Below, in pieces: positions 27,683 through 41,680 of a stretch of 64,000 nucleotides of DNA. Position 1 is the stretch's first letter; each line of letters starts with the position of its first letter. The stretch is from Colletes latitarsis (taxonomy: Eukaryota; Arthropoda; Insecta; Hymenoptera; Colletidae). The DNA lies in NCBI RefSeq assembly GCF_051014445.1, contig NC_135134.1, forward strand, positions 6,229,672-6,293,671, written 5' to 3'. A model generated the notes under the pieces. That model worked only from the letters and a program-made list of their open reading frames with translations. It did no database searches and had not been told where the DNA came from. The position numbers and the translations under genes are program-made.

Positions 27683-29795
27683 GGCTCATACTTTCGCGTT
27701 TTTCACATACTTGTTCAACAGATCCTGGGTTTTTCTGGTTTGGATCACGTAGTAATGTGGTACCACACTGAAACAGTCCATTAAACCTGGTTTCGATCAA
27801 TATTTTAGAGGATAACGCATGTTAGGTCTGGGATAGGTCCGGGATTTGCCCTCATCAGGGATATATCGTCGCATTTTTCACATTCTTATTGAACAGATCC
27901 CTGGCTTTTTCTGGTTTGCATCACGTAGTAATGTGGTACCACACTGAAACAGCCCATTAAACCTGGTTTCGGTCAGTATTTTGGAGGATAACGCATGTTA
28001 TGTCTGGGATAGGCCTGGGATTTGCCATCATCAGACACATACTTTCGCATTCTCCACATACTTGTTGAACGGATCCTGGGTTTTTTCTGGTTTGGATCAC
28101 GTAGCAATGTGGTACCAAACTGAAACAGTCCATTAAACCTGGTTTCGATCAATATTTTAGAGGATAACGCATGTTAGGTCTGGGATAGGTTCGGGATTTG
28201 CCCTCATCAGGGTCATATTTTCGCATTTTTCACATACTTGTAGAACAGATCCCTGGCTTTTTCTGGATTGGATCACGTAGTAATGTGGTACCACACTGAA
28301 ACAGTCCATTAAACCTGGTTTCGATCAATATTTTAGAGGATGACGCATGTTATGTCTAGGTTAGGCCTGGGATTTGCCATCGTCAGGCTCATACTTTCGC
28401 ATTCTTCACATACATGTTGAACGGATCCACGGTTTTTTCTGGTTTGGATCACGTAGTAATGTGGTACCACACTGAATAAGTCCATTAAACCTGGTTTCGA
28501 TGAATATTTTAGAGAATAACTCATGTTAGGTCTTGGTTAGGTCTGGGATTTGCTCTCATCAGGCTCGTGCTTTCACATATTTCTCATACTTGATGGCCAG
28601 ATTCTGGCCATTTTCTGGTTTGGATCACGTAGTAATGTGGGGTCACACTGAATCATTCAATTAAACCTGGTTTCGATCAATATTTTAGAGGATAACGCAT
28701 GTTATGGTTAGGTTAGGCCTGGGATTTGCCAGCATCAGACACATACTTTCGCATTCTCCACATACTTGTTGAACAGATCCTGGGTTTTTTCTGGTTTGGA
28801 TCACGTAGTAATGTGGTACCACACTGAAACATTCAATTAGACCTGGTCTTGATAAATATTTTAGAGGATAACGCATGTTAGGTCTGGGTTATGTCTAGGA
28901 TTTGCCCTCATCAGGCTCATATTTTCGCACATTTCTCATATTTGTTGCCTAGATCGTGGGTTTTTTCTGGTTTGGATCAGGTAGTAATGTGGTACCACAC
29001 TGAAACAGTCCATTAAACCTGGTTTAGATCAATATTTTAGGGAATAACGCATGTTAGGTCTTGGTTAGGTCTGGGATTTGCCCTCATCAGACTCATACTA
29101 TCGCGTTTTTCACATACTTGTTGAACAGATCCTGGGTTTTTCTGGTTTGGATCACGTAGTAATGTGGTACCACACTGAAACAGTCGATTAAAACAGGTTT
29201 CGGTCAATATTTTAGATGATAACGCAAGTTATGTCTGGGATAGGTCTGGGATTTGCCCTCGTCAGGCTCATATTTTCGCATTCTTCACATACATGTTGAA
29301 CGGATCCACGGTTTTTTCTGGTTTGGATCACGTAGTAATGTGGTACCACACTGAATAAGTCCGTTAAACCTGGTTTCGATGAATATTTTAGAGTATAACT
29401 CATGTTAGGTCTCGATTAGGTCTGGGATTTGCTCTCATCAGGCTCGTACTTTCGCATATTTCTCATACTTGATGGCCAGATTCTGGGCTTTTTCTGGATT
29501 GGATCACGTACTAATGTGGTACCACACTGAAACAGTCCATTAAACCTGGTTTGGATCAATATTTTAGAGAATAACTCATGTTAGGTCTGGGTTAGGATTA
29601 GGATTTGCCCTCAGCAGGCTCATACTTTCGCATATTTCTCATACTTGATGGTTAGATCCCTGGCTTTTTCTGGATTGGATCACGTAGTAATGTGGTACCA
29701 CACTGAAACAGTCCATTAAACCTGGTTTCGATCAATATTATAGAAGATACTGCATGTTAGGTCTTGGTTAGTTCTGGGATTTGCTCTGATCAGGC
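27683..29795. repeat. Block F, copy 2
   Basis: Second, full-length copy with the same ordered markers. After it the sequence gains about three monomers (including two neighbouring near-identical 175-bp units at about 29,901-30,250) before rejoining the copy 1 order near 30,320. Confidence 0.85.
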
Positions 29796-30691
29796 TCGTA
29801 TTTTCGCATATTTCTCATAGTTGATGGCCAGATTCTGGCCGTTTTCTGGTTTGGATCACGTAGTAATGTGGTACCACACTGAAACAGTCGATTAAAACAG
29901 GTTTCCATCAATATTTTAGAGGACAACGCAAGTTAGGTCTGGGATAGGTCTTAGATTTGCCCTCATCAGGGTCATACTTTCGCATTTTTCACATACTTGT
30001 TGAACAGATCCTGGGTTTTTCTGGTTTGGATCACGTAGTAATATGGTACCACACTGAAGCACTCAATTAAACCTGGTTTCCATCAATATTTTAGAGGACA
30101 ACGCAAGTTAGGTCTGGGATAGGTCTTAGATTTGCCCTCATCAGGGTCATACTTTCGCATTTTTCACATACTTGTTGAACAGATCCTGGGTTTTTCTGGT
30201 TTGGATCACGTAGTAATGTGGTACCACACTGAAGCACTCAATTAAACCTGGTTTCCATCATTATTTTAGAGGACAACGCAAGTCAGGTCTAGGATAGGCC
30301 TGGGATTTGCCCTCATCAGGCTCACACTTTCGCATATTTCTCATACTTGATGGCCAGATCCTGGGCTTTTTCTGGATTGGATCACGTACTAATGTGGTAC
30401 CACATTGAAACAGTCCATTAAACCTGGTTTCGATCAATATTTTAGAGAATAACGCATGTTAGGTCTTGGTTAGGTCTGCGATTTGCTCTCCTCAGGCTCG
30501 TACTTTCGCATATTTCTCATAGTTGATGGCCAGATTCTGGGCGTTTTCTGGTTTGGATCACGTAGTAAAGTGGTACCACACTGAAACACTCCATCAAACC
30601 TGGTTTCCATCAATATTTTAGAGGACAACGCAAGGTAGGTCTGGGATAGGTCTGGGATTTGCCCTCGTCAGGCTCATACTTTCGCATTCTT
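29150..30691. repeat. Block G, copy 1
   Basis: Matches 37,941-39,482 at offset 8,791 bp (50 monomers, 9 bp short). Shared markers are GAGTATAACTCATG, GGTTAGGATTAGGATTTGCC, the pair of GGATAGGTCTTAG units, TAATATGGTACCACACTGAAG and GTAGTAAAGTGG. The constant offset over about 1.5 kb implies a recent long-distance duplication. Confidence 0.85.
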
Positions 30692-30819
30692 CACATACTA
30701 GTTGTCCAGATCCTGGGTTTTTCTGGTTTGGATCACGTAGTACTGTGGTACCACACTGAAACGGTCCATTAAACCTAGTTTCGATCAATATTTTAGAGGA
30801 CAACGCAAGTTAGGTCTGG

Positions 30820-31860
30820 GATAGGTTCGGGATTTGCCCTCATCAGGGTCATATTTTCGCATTTTTCACATACTTGTAGAACAGATCCCTGGCTTTTTCT
30901 GGATTGGATCACGTAGTAATGTGGTACCACACTGAAACAGTCCATTAAACCTGGTTTCGATCAATATTTTAGAGGATGACGCATGTTAGGTCTTGGTTTG
31001 GTCTGGGATTTGCTCTCATCAGGCTCGTACTTTCGCATATTTCTCATACTTGATGGCCAGATTCTGGCTATTTTCTGGTTTGGATCCCGTAGTAATGTGG
31101 TACCACACTGAAACTGTCCATTAAACCTGGTTTCGATGAATATTTTAGAGGACAACGCATGTTATGTCTAGGTTAGGCCTGGGATTTGCCCTCGTCAGGC
31201 TCATACTTTCGCATTCTTCACATACATGTTGAACGGATCCACGGTTTTTTCTGGTTTGGATCACGTAGTAATGTGGTACCACACTGAATAGGTCCATTAA
31301 ACCTGGTTTCGATGAATATTTTAGAGAATAACTCATGTTAGGTCTCGGTTAGGTCTGGGATTTGCTCTCATCAGGCTCGTACTTTCGCATATTTCTCATA
31401 CTTGATGGGCAGATTCTGGCCATTTTCTGGTTTGGATCACGTAGTAATGTGGGGTCACACTGAATCATTCAATTAAACCTGGTTTCGATCAATATTTTAG
31501 AGGATAACGCATGTTATGGTTAGGTTAGGCCTGGGATTTGCCAGCATCAGACACATACTTTCGCATTCTCCACATACTTGTTGAACAGATCCTGGGTTTT
31601 TTCTGGTTTGGATCAGGTAGTAATGTGGTACCACACTGAAACATTCAATTAGACCTGGTCTTGATAAATATTTTAGAGGATAACGCATGTTAGGTCTGGG
31701 TTATGTCTAGGATTAGCCCTCATCAGGCTCATATTTTCGCACATTTCTCATACTTGTTGCCTAGATCGTGGGTTTTTTCTGGTTTGGATCAGGTAGTAAT
31801 GTGGTACCACACTGAAACAGTCCATTAAACCTGGTTTCGATCAATATTTTAGAGAATAAC
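30820..31860. repeat. Block F, copy 3 (partial)
   Basis: Starts at GATAGGTTCGGGATTTGCC (30,820; equivalent positions 25,391 and 28,184). An additional monomer at about 30,961-31,140 (GGTTTGGTCTGGG, GATTCTGGCTATTTTC) breaks the match, which then resumes at offset 2,812 from copy 2. It fades into other types after about 31.85 kb. Confidence 0.75.
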
Positions 31861-32386
31861 GCATGTTAGGTCTTGGTTAGGTCTGGGATTTGCCCTCATC
31901 AGGCTCATACTTTCGCGTTTTTCACATACTTGTTGAACAGATCCTGGGTTTTTCTGGTTTGGATCACGTAGTAATGTGGTACCACACTGAAACACTCAAC
32001 TAAACCTGGTTTCCATCAATATTTTAGAGGACAACGCATGTTAGGTCTGGGATAGGTCTGGGATTTGCCCTCATCAGGGTCATACTTTCGCATTTTTCAC
32101 ATGCTTGTTGAACAGATCCTGGGTTTTTCTGGTTTGGATCACGTAGTACTGTGGTACCACACTGAAACAGTCCATTGAACCTTGTTTCGATCAATATTTT
32201 AGAGGATAACGCATGTTAGGTCTAGGTTAGGCCTGGGATTTGCCAGCATCAGACACATACTTTCGCATTCTCCACATACTTGTTGAACAGATCCTGGGTT
32301 TTTTCTGGTTTGGATCAGGTAGTAATGTGGTACCACACTGAAACATTCAATTAGACCTGGTCTTGATAAATATTTTAGAGGATAAC

Positions 32387-34014
32387 GCATGTTAGGTCTG
32401 GGTTAGGTCTAGGATTTGCCCTCAGCGGGCTCATACTATCGCATATTTCTCATACTTGATGGCTAGATCCTGGGCTTTTTCTGGTTTGGATCACGTAGTA
32501 ATGTGGTACCACACTGAAACATTCAATTAGACCTGGTCTTGATAAATATTTTAGAGGATAACGCATGATAGGTCTGGGTTAGGTCTAGGATTTGCCCTCA
32601 TCAGGATCATACTTTCGCACATTTCTCATACTTGATGGCTAGATCCTGGGCTTTTTCTGGATTGGATCACGTATTAATGTGGTACCACACTGAAACAGTC
32701 CAATTACACCTGGTTTCGATCAATTTTTTAGAGGATAACGCATGTTATGTCTAGGTTGGGCCTGGGATTTGCCCTCATCAGACACATACTTCCACATTCT
32801 CCACATACTTGTTGAACAGATCCTGGGTTTTTTCTGGTTTGGATCACGTAGTAATGTGGTACCACAATGAAACATTGAATTAGACCTGGTCTTGATAAAT
32901 ATTTTAGAGGATAACGCGTGATAGGTCTGGGTTAGGACTAGGATTTGCCCTCAGCAGGCTCATACTTTCGCATATTTCTCTTACTTGATGGCTAGATCCC
33001 TGGCTTTTTCTGGATTGAATCACGAAGTAATGTGGTACAACACTGAAACAGTCCATTAAACCTGGTCTCGATCAATATTTTAGAAGAAAACGCATGTTAG
33101 GTCTTGGTTAGTTCTGGGATTTGCTCTGATCATGCTCGTACTTTCGCAAATATTTCTCATAGTTGATGGCCAGATTCTGGGCGTTTTCTGATTTGGATCA
33201 CGTAGTAATGTGGTACCACACTGAAACAGTCGATTAAAACAGGTTTCGGTCAATATTTTAGATGATAACGCAAGTTATGTCTGGGATAGGTCTGGGATTT
33301 GCCCTCGTCAGGCTCATACTTTCGCATTCTTCAAATACTAGTTGTACAGATCCTCGGTTTTTTTTCTGGTTTGGATCACGTAGTAATGTGGTACCACACT
33401 GAAACACTCAATTAAACCTGGTTTCCATCAATATTTTAGAGGACAACGCAAGTTAGGTCTGGGATAGGTCTTAGATTTGCCCTCATCAGGGTCATACTTT
33501 CGCATTTTTCACATACTTGTTGAACAGATCCTGGGTTTTTCTGGTTTGGATCACGTAGTAATGTGGTACCACACTGAAACACTCAATTAAACCTGCTTTC
33601 CATCATTATTTTAGAGGACAACGCAAGTTAGGTCTGGGATAGGTCTGGGATTTGCCCTCATCAGGCACATACTTTCGCGTTTTTCACATGCTTTTTGAAC
33701 AGATCCTGGGTTTTTCTGGTTTGGATCACGTAGTAATGTGGTACCACACTGAAACAGTCCATTAAACCTTGTTTCGATCAATATTTTAGAGGTTAACGCA
33801 TGTTGGTCTAGGTTAGACCTGAGATTTGCCCTCATCAGGGTCATACTTTCGCCTTTTTCACATACTTGTTGAACAGATCCCTGGCTTATTCTGGTTTGGA
33901 TCACGTAGTAATGTGGTACCACACTGAAACACTCAATTAAACCTGGTTTCCATCAATATTTTAGAGGACAACGCAAGTTAGGTCTGGGATAGGCCTGGGA
34001 TTTGCCCTCATCAG
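32387..34014. repeat. Block E, copy 2
   Basis: Long near-identical copy of 22,561-24,010, about nine monomers, including the ACGCGTGATAGG and TCGCAAATATTT markers. It keeps one monomer around 32,990-33,166 (TGGATTGAATCACGAAG) that copy 1 lacks; that monomer is also present at 17.2 kb, so copy 1 probably lost it. Confidence 0.85.
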
Positions 34015-34624
34015 GCTCACACTTTCGCATATTTCTCATGCTTGATGGCCAGATTCTGGGCGTTTTCTGGTTTGGATCACGTAGTAATGTGGTACCACAC
34101 TGAAACACTCCATCAAACCTGGTTTCCATCAATATTTTTGAGGGTAACGCATGTTAGGTCTAGGTTAGGCCAGGGATTTTCCCTCATCAGACACATACTT
34201 TCGCATTCTCCACATACTTGTTGAACAGATCCTGGGTTTTTTCTGGTTTGGATCACGTAGTAATGTGGTACCACACTGAAACAGTCCATTGAACCTTGTT
34301 TCGATCAATATTTTAGAGGCTAACGCATGTTAGGTCTAGGTTAGGCCTGGGATTTGCCCCCATCAGGGTCATACTTTCGCCTTTTTCACGTACTTGATGA
34401 ACAGATCCCTGGCTTATTCTGGTTTGGATCATGTACTAATGTGGTACCACACTGAAACAGTCCATTAAACCTGGTTTGGATCAATATTTTAGAGAATAAC
34501 TCATGTTAGGTCTGGGTTAGGACTAGGATTTGCCCTAATCAGGCTCATAATTTCGCATATTTCTCATACTTCATGGCTAGATCCTGGGCTTTTTCTGATT
34601 TGGATCACGTAGTAATGTGGTACC

Positions 34625-35205
34625 ACACTGAAGCACTCAATTAAACCTGGTTTCCATCATGATTTTAGAGGACAACGCAAGTTAGGTCTAGGATAGGCCT
34701 GGGATTTGCCCTCATCAGGCTCACACTTTCGCATATTTCTCATACTTGATGGCCAGATCCTGGGCTTTTTCTGGATTGGATCACGTACTAATGTGGTACC
34801 ACACTGAAACAGTCCATTAAACCTGGTTTCGATCAATATTTTAGAGAATAACGCATGTTAGGTCTTGGTTAGGTCTGCGATTTGCTCTCCTCAGGCTCGT
34901 ACTTTCGCATATTTCTCATAGTTGATGGCCAGATTCTGGGCGTTTTCTGGTTTGGATCACGTAGTAATGTGGTACCACACTGAAACACTCCATCAAACCT
35001 GGTTTCCATCAATATTTTAGAGGACAACGCAAGGTAGGTCTGGGATAGGTCTGGGATTTGCCCTCGTCAGGCTCATACTTTCGCATTCTTCACATACTAG
35101 TTGTCCAGATCCCTGGTTTTTCTTGTTTGGATCACGTAGTACTGTGGTACCACACTGAAACGGTCCATTAAACCTAGTTTCGATCAATATTTTAGGGGAC
35201 AACGC
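34625..35205. repeat. Module marked by GACAACGCAAGGTAGG, one of six copies
   Basis: A short string of monomers (GTACTAATGTGG; then CTGCGATTTGCTCTCCTCAGG; then CTCCATCAAACC with GACAACGCAAGGTAGG) recurs as an ordered set. The marker AGAGGACAACGCAAGG begins at 19,030, 24,311, 27,282, 30,620, 35,019 and 39,411, with spacings 5,281, 2,971, 3,338, 4,399 and 4,392 bp. The unequal spacings reflect whole-monomer gains and losses plus the 19-bp deletion. Confidence 0.8.
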
Positions 35206-35283
35206 AAGTTAGGTCTGGGATAGGTCTGGGATTTGCCCTCGCCAGGCTCATACTTTCGCATTCTCCACATACTTGTTGAACAG

Positions 35284-36560
35284 ATCCTGGGTTTTTTCTG
35301 GTTTGGATCACGTAGTAATGTGGTACCACACTGAAACAGTCCATTAAACCTGGTTTCGATCAACATTTTAGAACATAACGCATGTTAGGTCTTGGTTAGG
35401 TCTTGGATTTGCCCTCATCCGGCTCATACTTTCGCGTTTTTCACATACTTGTTGAACAGATCCTGGGTTTTTCTGGTTTGGATCACGTAGTAATGTGGTA
35501 CCACACTGAAACAGTCCATTAAACCTGGTTTCGATCAATATTTTAGAGGATAACGCATGTTAGGTCTGGGATAGGTCCGGGATTTGCCCTCATCAGGGAT
35601 ATATCGTCGCATTTTTCACATACTTGTTGAACAGATCCCTGGCTTTTTCTGGTTTGCATCACGTAGTAATGTGGTACCACACTGAAACAGCCCATTAAAC
35701 CTGGTTTCGGTCAGTATTTTGGAGGATAACGCATGTTATGTCTGGGATAGGCCTGGGATTTGCCATCATCAGACACATACTTTCGCATTCTCCACATACT
35801 TGTTGAACGGATCCTGGGTTTTTTCTGGTTTGGATCACGTAGCAATGTGGTACCAAACTGAAACAGTCCATTAAACCTGGTTTCGATCAATATTTTAGAG
35901 GATGACGCATGTTATGTCTAGGTTAGGCCTGGGATTTGCCCTCGTCAGGCTCATACTTTCGCATTCTTCACATACATGTTGAACGGATCCACGGTTTTTT
36001 CTGGTTTGGATCACGTAGTAATGTGGTACCACACTGAATAAGTCCATTAAACCTGGTTTCGATCAATATTTTAGAGGATAACGCATGTTATGGTTAGGTT
36101 AGGCCTGGGATTTGCCAGCATCAGACACATACTTTCGCATTCTCCACATACTTGTTGAACAGATCCTGGGTTTTTTCTGGTTTGGATCACGTAGTAATGT
36201 GGTACCACACTGAAACATTCAATTAGACCTGGTCTTGATAAATATTTTAGAGGATAACGCATGTTAGGTCTGGGTTATGTCTAGGATTTGCCCTCATCAG
36301 GCTCATATTTTCGCACATTTCTCATATTTGTTGCCTAGATCGTGGGTTTTTTCTGGTTTGGATCAGGTAGTAATGTGGTACCACACTGAAACTGTCCATT
36401 AAACCTGGTTTAGATCAATATTTTAGGGAATAACGCATGTTAGGTCTTGGTTAGGTCTGGGATTTGCCCTCATCAGACTCATACTATCGCGTTTTTCACA
36501 TACTTGTTGAACAGATCCTGGGTTTTTCTGGTTTGGATCACGTAGTAATGTGGTACCACA
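35284..36560. repeat. Partial copy of 27,546-29,175 lacking two monomers
   Basis: The offset to the left copy falls from 7,738 (at CGATCAACATTTTAGAAC and CAGGGATATATCGTCGC) to 7,562 near 35,900 and 7,386 near 36,071, so one monomer is missing at each step. Another partial copy of the first two markers starts near 39,535 (offset 11,954 from 27.6 kb). Confidence 0.75.
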
Positions 36561-37940
36561 CTGAAACACTCAATTAAACCTGGTTTCCATCAATATTTTA
36601 GAGGACAACGCATGTTAGGTCTGGGATAGGTCTGGGATTTGCCCTCATCAGGGTCATACTTTCGCATTTTTCACATGCATGTTGAACAGATCCTGGGTTT
36701 TTCTGGTTTGGATCACGTAGTACTGTGGTACCACACTGAAACAGTCCATTGAACCTTGTTTCGATCAATATTTTAGAGGATAACGCATGTTAGGTCTAGG
36801 TTAGGCCTGGGATTTGCCCCCATCAGGGTCATACTTTCGCCTTCTTCACATACTTGTTGAACAGATCCCTGGCTTATTCTGGTTTGGATCATGTACTAAT
36901 GTGGTACCACACTGAAACAGTCCATTAAACCTGGTTTGGATCAATATTTTAGAGAATAACTCATGTTAGGTCTGGGTTAGGTCTGCGATTTGCTCTCCTC
37001 AGGCTCGTACTTTCGTATATTTCTCATAGTTGATGGCCAGATTCTGGGCGTTTTCTGGTTTGGAGCACGTAGTAATGTGGTACCACACTGAAACACTCCA
37101 CTAAACCTGGTTTCCATCAATATTTTAGAGGACAACGCAAGTTAGGTCTGGGATAGGTCTGGGATTTGCCCTCGTCAGGCTCATACTTTCGCATTCTTCA
37201 CATACTAGTTGTACAGATCCTGGGGTTTTCTGGTTTGGATCACGTAGTACTGTGGTACCACACTGAAACGGTCCATTAAACCTAGTTTCGATCAATGTTT
37301 TAGAGGACAACGCAAGTTAGGTCTGGGATAGGTCTGGGATTTGCCCTCGTCAGGCTCATACTTTCGCATTCTTCACATACTAGTTGTACAGATCCTGGGT
37401 TTTTCTGGTTTGGATCACGTAGTACTGTGGTACCACACTGAAACGGTCCATTAAACCTAGTTTCGATCAATATTTTAGAGGATAACGCATGTTAGGTCTA
37501 GGTTAGGCCTGGGATTTGCCCTCATCAGGGTCATACTTTCGCCTTTTTCACATACTTGTTGAACAGATCCCTGGCTTATTCTGGTTTGGATCATGTACTA
37601 ATGTGGTACCACACAGAAACAGTCCATTAAACCTGGTTTGGATCAATATTTTAGAGAATAACTCATGTTAGGTCTGGGTTAGGACTGGGATTTGCCCTCA
37701 GCAGGCTCATACTTTCGCATATTTCTCATACTTGATGGCTAGATCCCTGGCTTTTTTGGATTGGATCACGTAGTAATGTGGTACCACACTGAAACAGTCC
37801 ATTAAACCTGGTTTCGATCAATATTTTAGAAGATAATGCATGTTAGGTCTTGGTTAGTTCTGGGATATGCTCTGATCAGGCTCGTACTTTCGCATATTTC
37901 TCATAGTTGATGGCCAGATTCTGGCAAGTTTTCTGGTTTG

Positions 37941-39482
37941 GATCACGTAGTAATGTGGTACCACACTGAAACAGTCGATTAAAACAGGTTTCGGTCAATA
38001 TTTTAGATGATAACGCAAGTTATGTCTGGGATAGGTCTGGGATTTGCCCTCGTCAGGCTCATACTTTCGCATTCTTCACATACATGTTGAACGGATCCAC
38101 GGTTTTTTCTGGTTTGGATCACGTAGTAATGTGGTACCACACTGAATAAGTCCGTTAAACCTGGTTTCGATGAATATTTTAGAGTATAACTCATGTTAGG
38201 TCTCGATTAGGTCTGGGATTTGCTCTCATCAGGCTCGTACTTTCGCATATTTCTCATACTTGATGGCCAGATTCTGGGCTTTTTCTGGATTGGATCACGT
38301 ACTAATGTGGTACCACACTGAAACAGTCCATTAAACCTGGTTTGGATCAATATTTTAGAGAATAACTCATGTTAGGTCTGGGTTAGGATTAGGATTTGCC
38401 CTCAGCAGGCTCATACTTTCGCATATTTCTCATACTTGATGGTTAGATCCCTGGCTTTTTCTGGATTGGATCACGTAGTAATGTGGTACCACACTGAAAC
38501 AGTCCATTAAACCTGGTTTCGATCAATATTATAGAGGATACTGCATGTTAGGTCTTGGTTAGTTCTGGGATTTGCTCTGATCAGGCTCGTATTTTCGCAT
38601 ATTTCTCATAGTTGATGGCCAGATTCTGGCCGTTTTCTGGTTTGGATCACGTAGTAATGTGGTACCACACTGAAACAGTCGATTAAAACAGGTTTCCATC
38701 AATATTTTAGAGGACAACGCAAGTTAGGTCTGGGATAGGTCTTAGATTTGCCCTCATCAGGGTCATACTTTCGCATTTTTCACATACTTGTTGAACAGAT
38801 CCTGGGTTTTTCTGGTTTGGATCACGTAGTAATATGGTACCACACTGAAGCACTCAATTAAACCTGGTTTCCATCAATATTTTAGAGGACAACGCAAGTT
38901 AGGTCTGGGATAGGTCTTAGATTTGCCCTCATCAGGGTCATACTTTCGCATTTTTCACATACTTGTTGAACAGATCCTGGGTTTTTCTGGTTTGGATCAC
39001 GTAGTAATGTGGTACCACACTGAAGCACTCAATTAAACCTGGTTTCCATCATTATTTTAGAGGACAACGCAAGTTAGGTCTAGGAGAGGCCTGGGATTTG
39101 CCCTCATCAGGCTCACACTTTCGCATATTTCTCATACTTGATGGCCAGATCCTGGGCTTTTTCTGGATTGGATCACGTACTAATGTGGTACCACATTGAA
39201 ACAGTCCATTAAACCTGGTTTCGATCAATATTTTAGAGAATAACGCATGTTAGGTCTTGGTTAGGTCTGCGATTTGCTCTCCTCAGGCTCGTACTTTCGC
39301 ATATTTCTCATAGTTGATGGCCAGATTCTGGGCGTTTTCTGGTTTGGATCACGTAGTAAAGTGGTACCACACTGAAACACTCCATCAAACCTGGTTTCCA
39401 TCAATATTTTAGAGGACAACGCAAGGTAGGTCTGGGATAGGTCTGGGATTTGCCCTCGTCAGGCTCATACTTTCGCATTCTT
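37941..39482. repeat. Block G, copy 2
   Basis: Near-identical to 29,150-30,691; differences noticed include TATAGAGGATAC against TATAGAAGATAC, and GGAGAGGCC against GGATAGGCC. To its left lies a unit with a 2-base duplication-like change (TTCTGGCAAGTTTTCTGG, near 37,920) that is not seen in copy 1's surroundings. Confidence 0.85.
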
Positions 39483-41151
39483 CACATACTAGTTGTACAG
39501 ATCCTGGGTTTTTCTGGTTTGGATCACGTAGTAATGTGGTACCACACTGAAACAGTCCATTAAACCTGGTTTCGATCAACATTTTAGAACATAACGCATG
39601 TTAGGTCTTGGTTAGGTCTGGGATTTGCCCTCATCAGGCTCATACTTTCGCGTTTTTCACATACTTGTTCAACAGATCCTGGGTTTTTCTGGTTTGGATC
39701 ACGTAGTAATGTGGTACCACACTGAAACAGTCCATTAAACCTGGTTTCGATCAATATTTTAGAGGATAACGCATGTTAGGTCTGGGATAGGTCCGGGATT
39801 TGCCCTCATCAGGGATATATCGTCGCATTTTTCACATACTTATTGAACAGATCCCTGGCTTATTCTGGTTTGGATCATGTACTAATGTGGTACCACACTG
39901 AAACAGTCCATTAAACCTGGTTTGGATCAATATTTTAGAGAATAACTCATGTTAGGTCTGGGTTAGGACTAGGATTTGCCCTCAGCAGGCTCATACTTTC
40001 GCATATTTCTCATACTTGATGGCTAGATCCCTGGCTTTTTCTGGATTGGATCACGTAGTAATGTGGTACCACACTGAAACAGTCCATTAAACCTGGTTTC
40101 GATCAATATTTTAGAAGATAATGCATGTTAGGTCTTGGTTAGTTCTGGGATTTGCTCTGATCAGGCTCGTACTTTCGCATATTTCTCATAGTTGATGGCC
40201 AGATTCTGGCCGTTTTCTGGTTTGGATCACGTAGTAATGTGGTACCACACTGAAACAGTCGATTAAAACAGGTTTCGGTCAATATTTTAGATGATAACGC
40301 AAGTTATGTCTGGGATAGGTCTGGGATTTGCCCTCGTCAGGCTCATACTTTCGCATTCTACACATACTAGTTGTACAGATCCTGGGTTTTTTTCTGGTTT
40401 GGATCACGTAGTAATGTGGTACCACACTGAAACAGTCGATTAAACCTGGTCTTGACAAATATTTTAGAGGATAACGCATGTTAGGTCCGGGTTAGGTCTA
40501 GGATTTGCCCTAATCAGGCTCATAATTTCGCATATTTCTCACACTCCATGGCTAGATCCTGGGCTTTATCTGGATTGGATCACGTAGTAATGTGGTACCA
40601 CACTGAAACAGTAAATTAAACCTGGTTTCGATGAATATTTTAGAGGATAACGCAAGTTCGGTCTGAGCTAGGTCCGGGATTTGCCCTCATCAGGGTCATA
40701 TAGTCGCATTTTTCACGTACTTGTTGAACAGATCCCTGGCTTTTTCTGGTTTGCATCACGTAGTAATGTGGTACCACACTGAAACAGTCCATTAAACCTG
40801 GTTTCGATCAGTATTATGGAGGATAACGCATGGTGTGTCTGGGATAGGCCTGGGATTTGCCATCATCAGACACATACTTTCGCATTCTCCACATACTTGT
40901 TGAACGGATCCTGGGTTTTTTCTGGTTTGGATCACGTAGCAATGTGGTACCACACTGAAACTGTCCATTAAACCTGGTTTCGATCAATATTTTAGAGGAT
41001 GACGCATGTTAGGTCTTGGTTAGGTCTGGGATTTGCTCTCATCAGGCTCGTACTGTCGCATATTTCTCATAGTTGATGGCCAGATTCTGGGATTTTTCTG
41101 GTTTGGATCACGTTGTAATGTGGTACCACACTGAAAGAGTCCATTAAACCT

Positions 41152-41680
41152 GGTTTCGATCAATATTTTAGAAGATAACGCATGTTACGGCTTGGTTAGT
41201 TCTGGGATTTGCTCTGATCAGGCTCGTACTTTGGCATATTTCTCATAGTTGATGGCCAGATTCTGGGCGTTTTCTGGTTTGGATCACGTAGTAATGTGGT
41301 ACCACACTGAAACAGTCCATTAAAACAGGTTTCGGTCAATATTTTAGATGATAACGCAAGTTATGTCTGGGATAGGTCTGGGCTTTGCCCTCGTCAGGCT
41401 CATACTTTCGCATTCCTCACATACTAGTTGTACAGATCCTGGGTTTTGTTCTGGTTTGGATCACGTAGTAATGTGGTACCACACTGAAACAGTCCATTAA
41501 ACCTGGTTCCGATCAATATTTTAGAAGATAACGCATGTTACGGCTTGGTTAGTTCTGGGATTTGCTCTGATCAGGCTCGTACTTTGGCATATTTCTCATA
41601 GTTGATGGCCAGATTCTGGGCGTTTTCTGGTTTGGATCACATAGTAATGTGGTACCACACTGAAACATTCAATTAAATCT
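41152..41680. repeat. Tandem dimer with GGCTTGGTTAG and ACTTTGGCAT
   Basis: Units starting near 41,152 and 41,505 are nearly identical and share the private changes ATGTTACGGCTTGG and GTACTTTGGCAT (loss of the usual TTTCGCAT CpG). The unit between them (41,328) is of the GATGATAACGCAAG type. This is a local two-monomer duplication at 353 bp. Confidence 0.8.

Noticed and set aside
29900..30250. Possible foreign insertion where neighbouring units become unusually alike
   Set aside because: These are two successive 175-bp monomers of the GAGGACAACGCAAG type with a short T tract, i.e. local homogenisation within the satellite.
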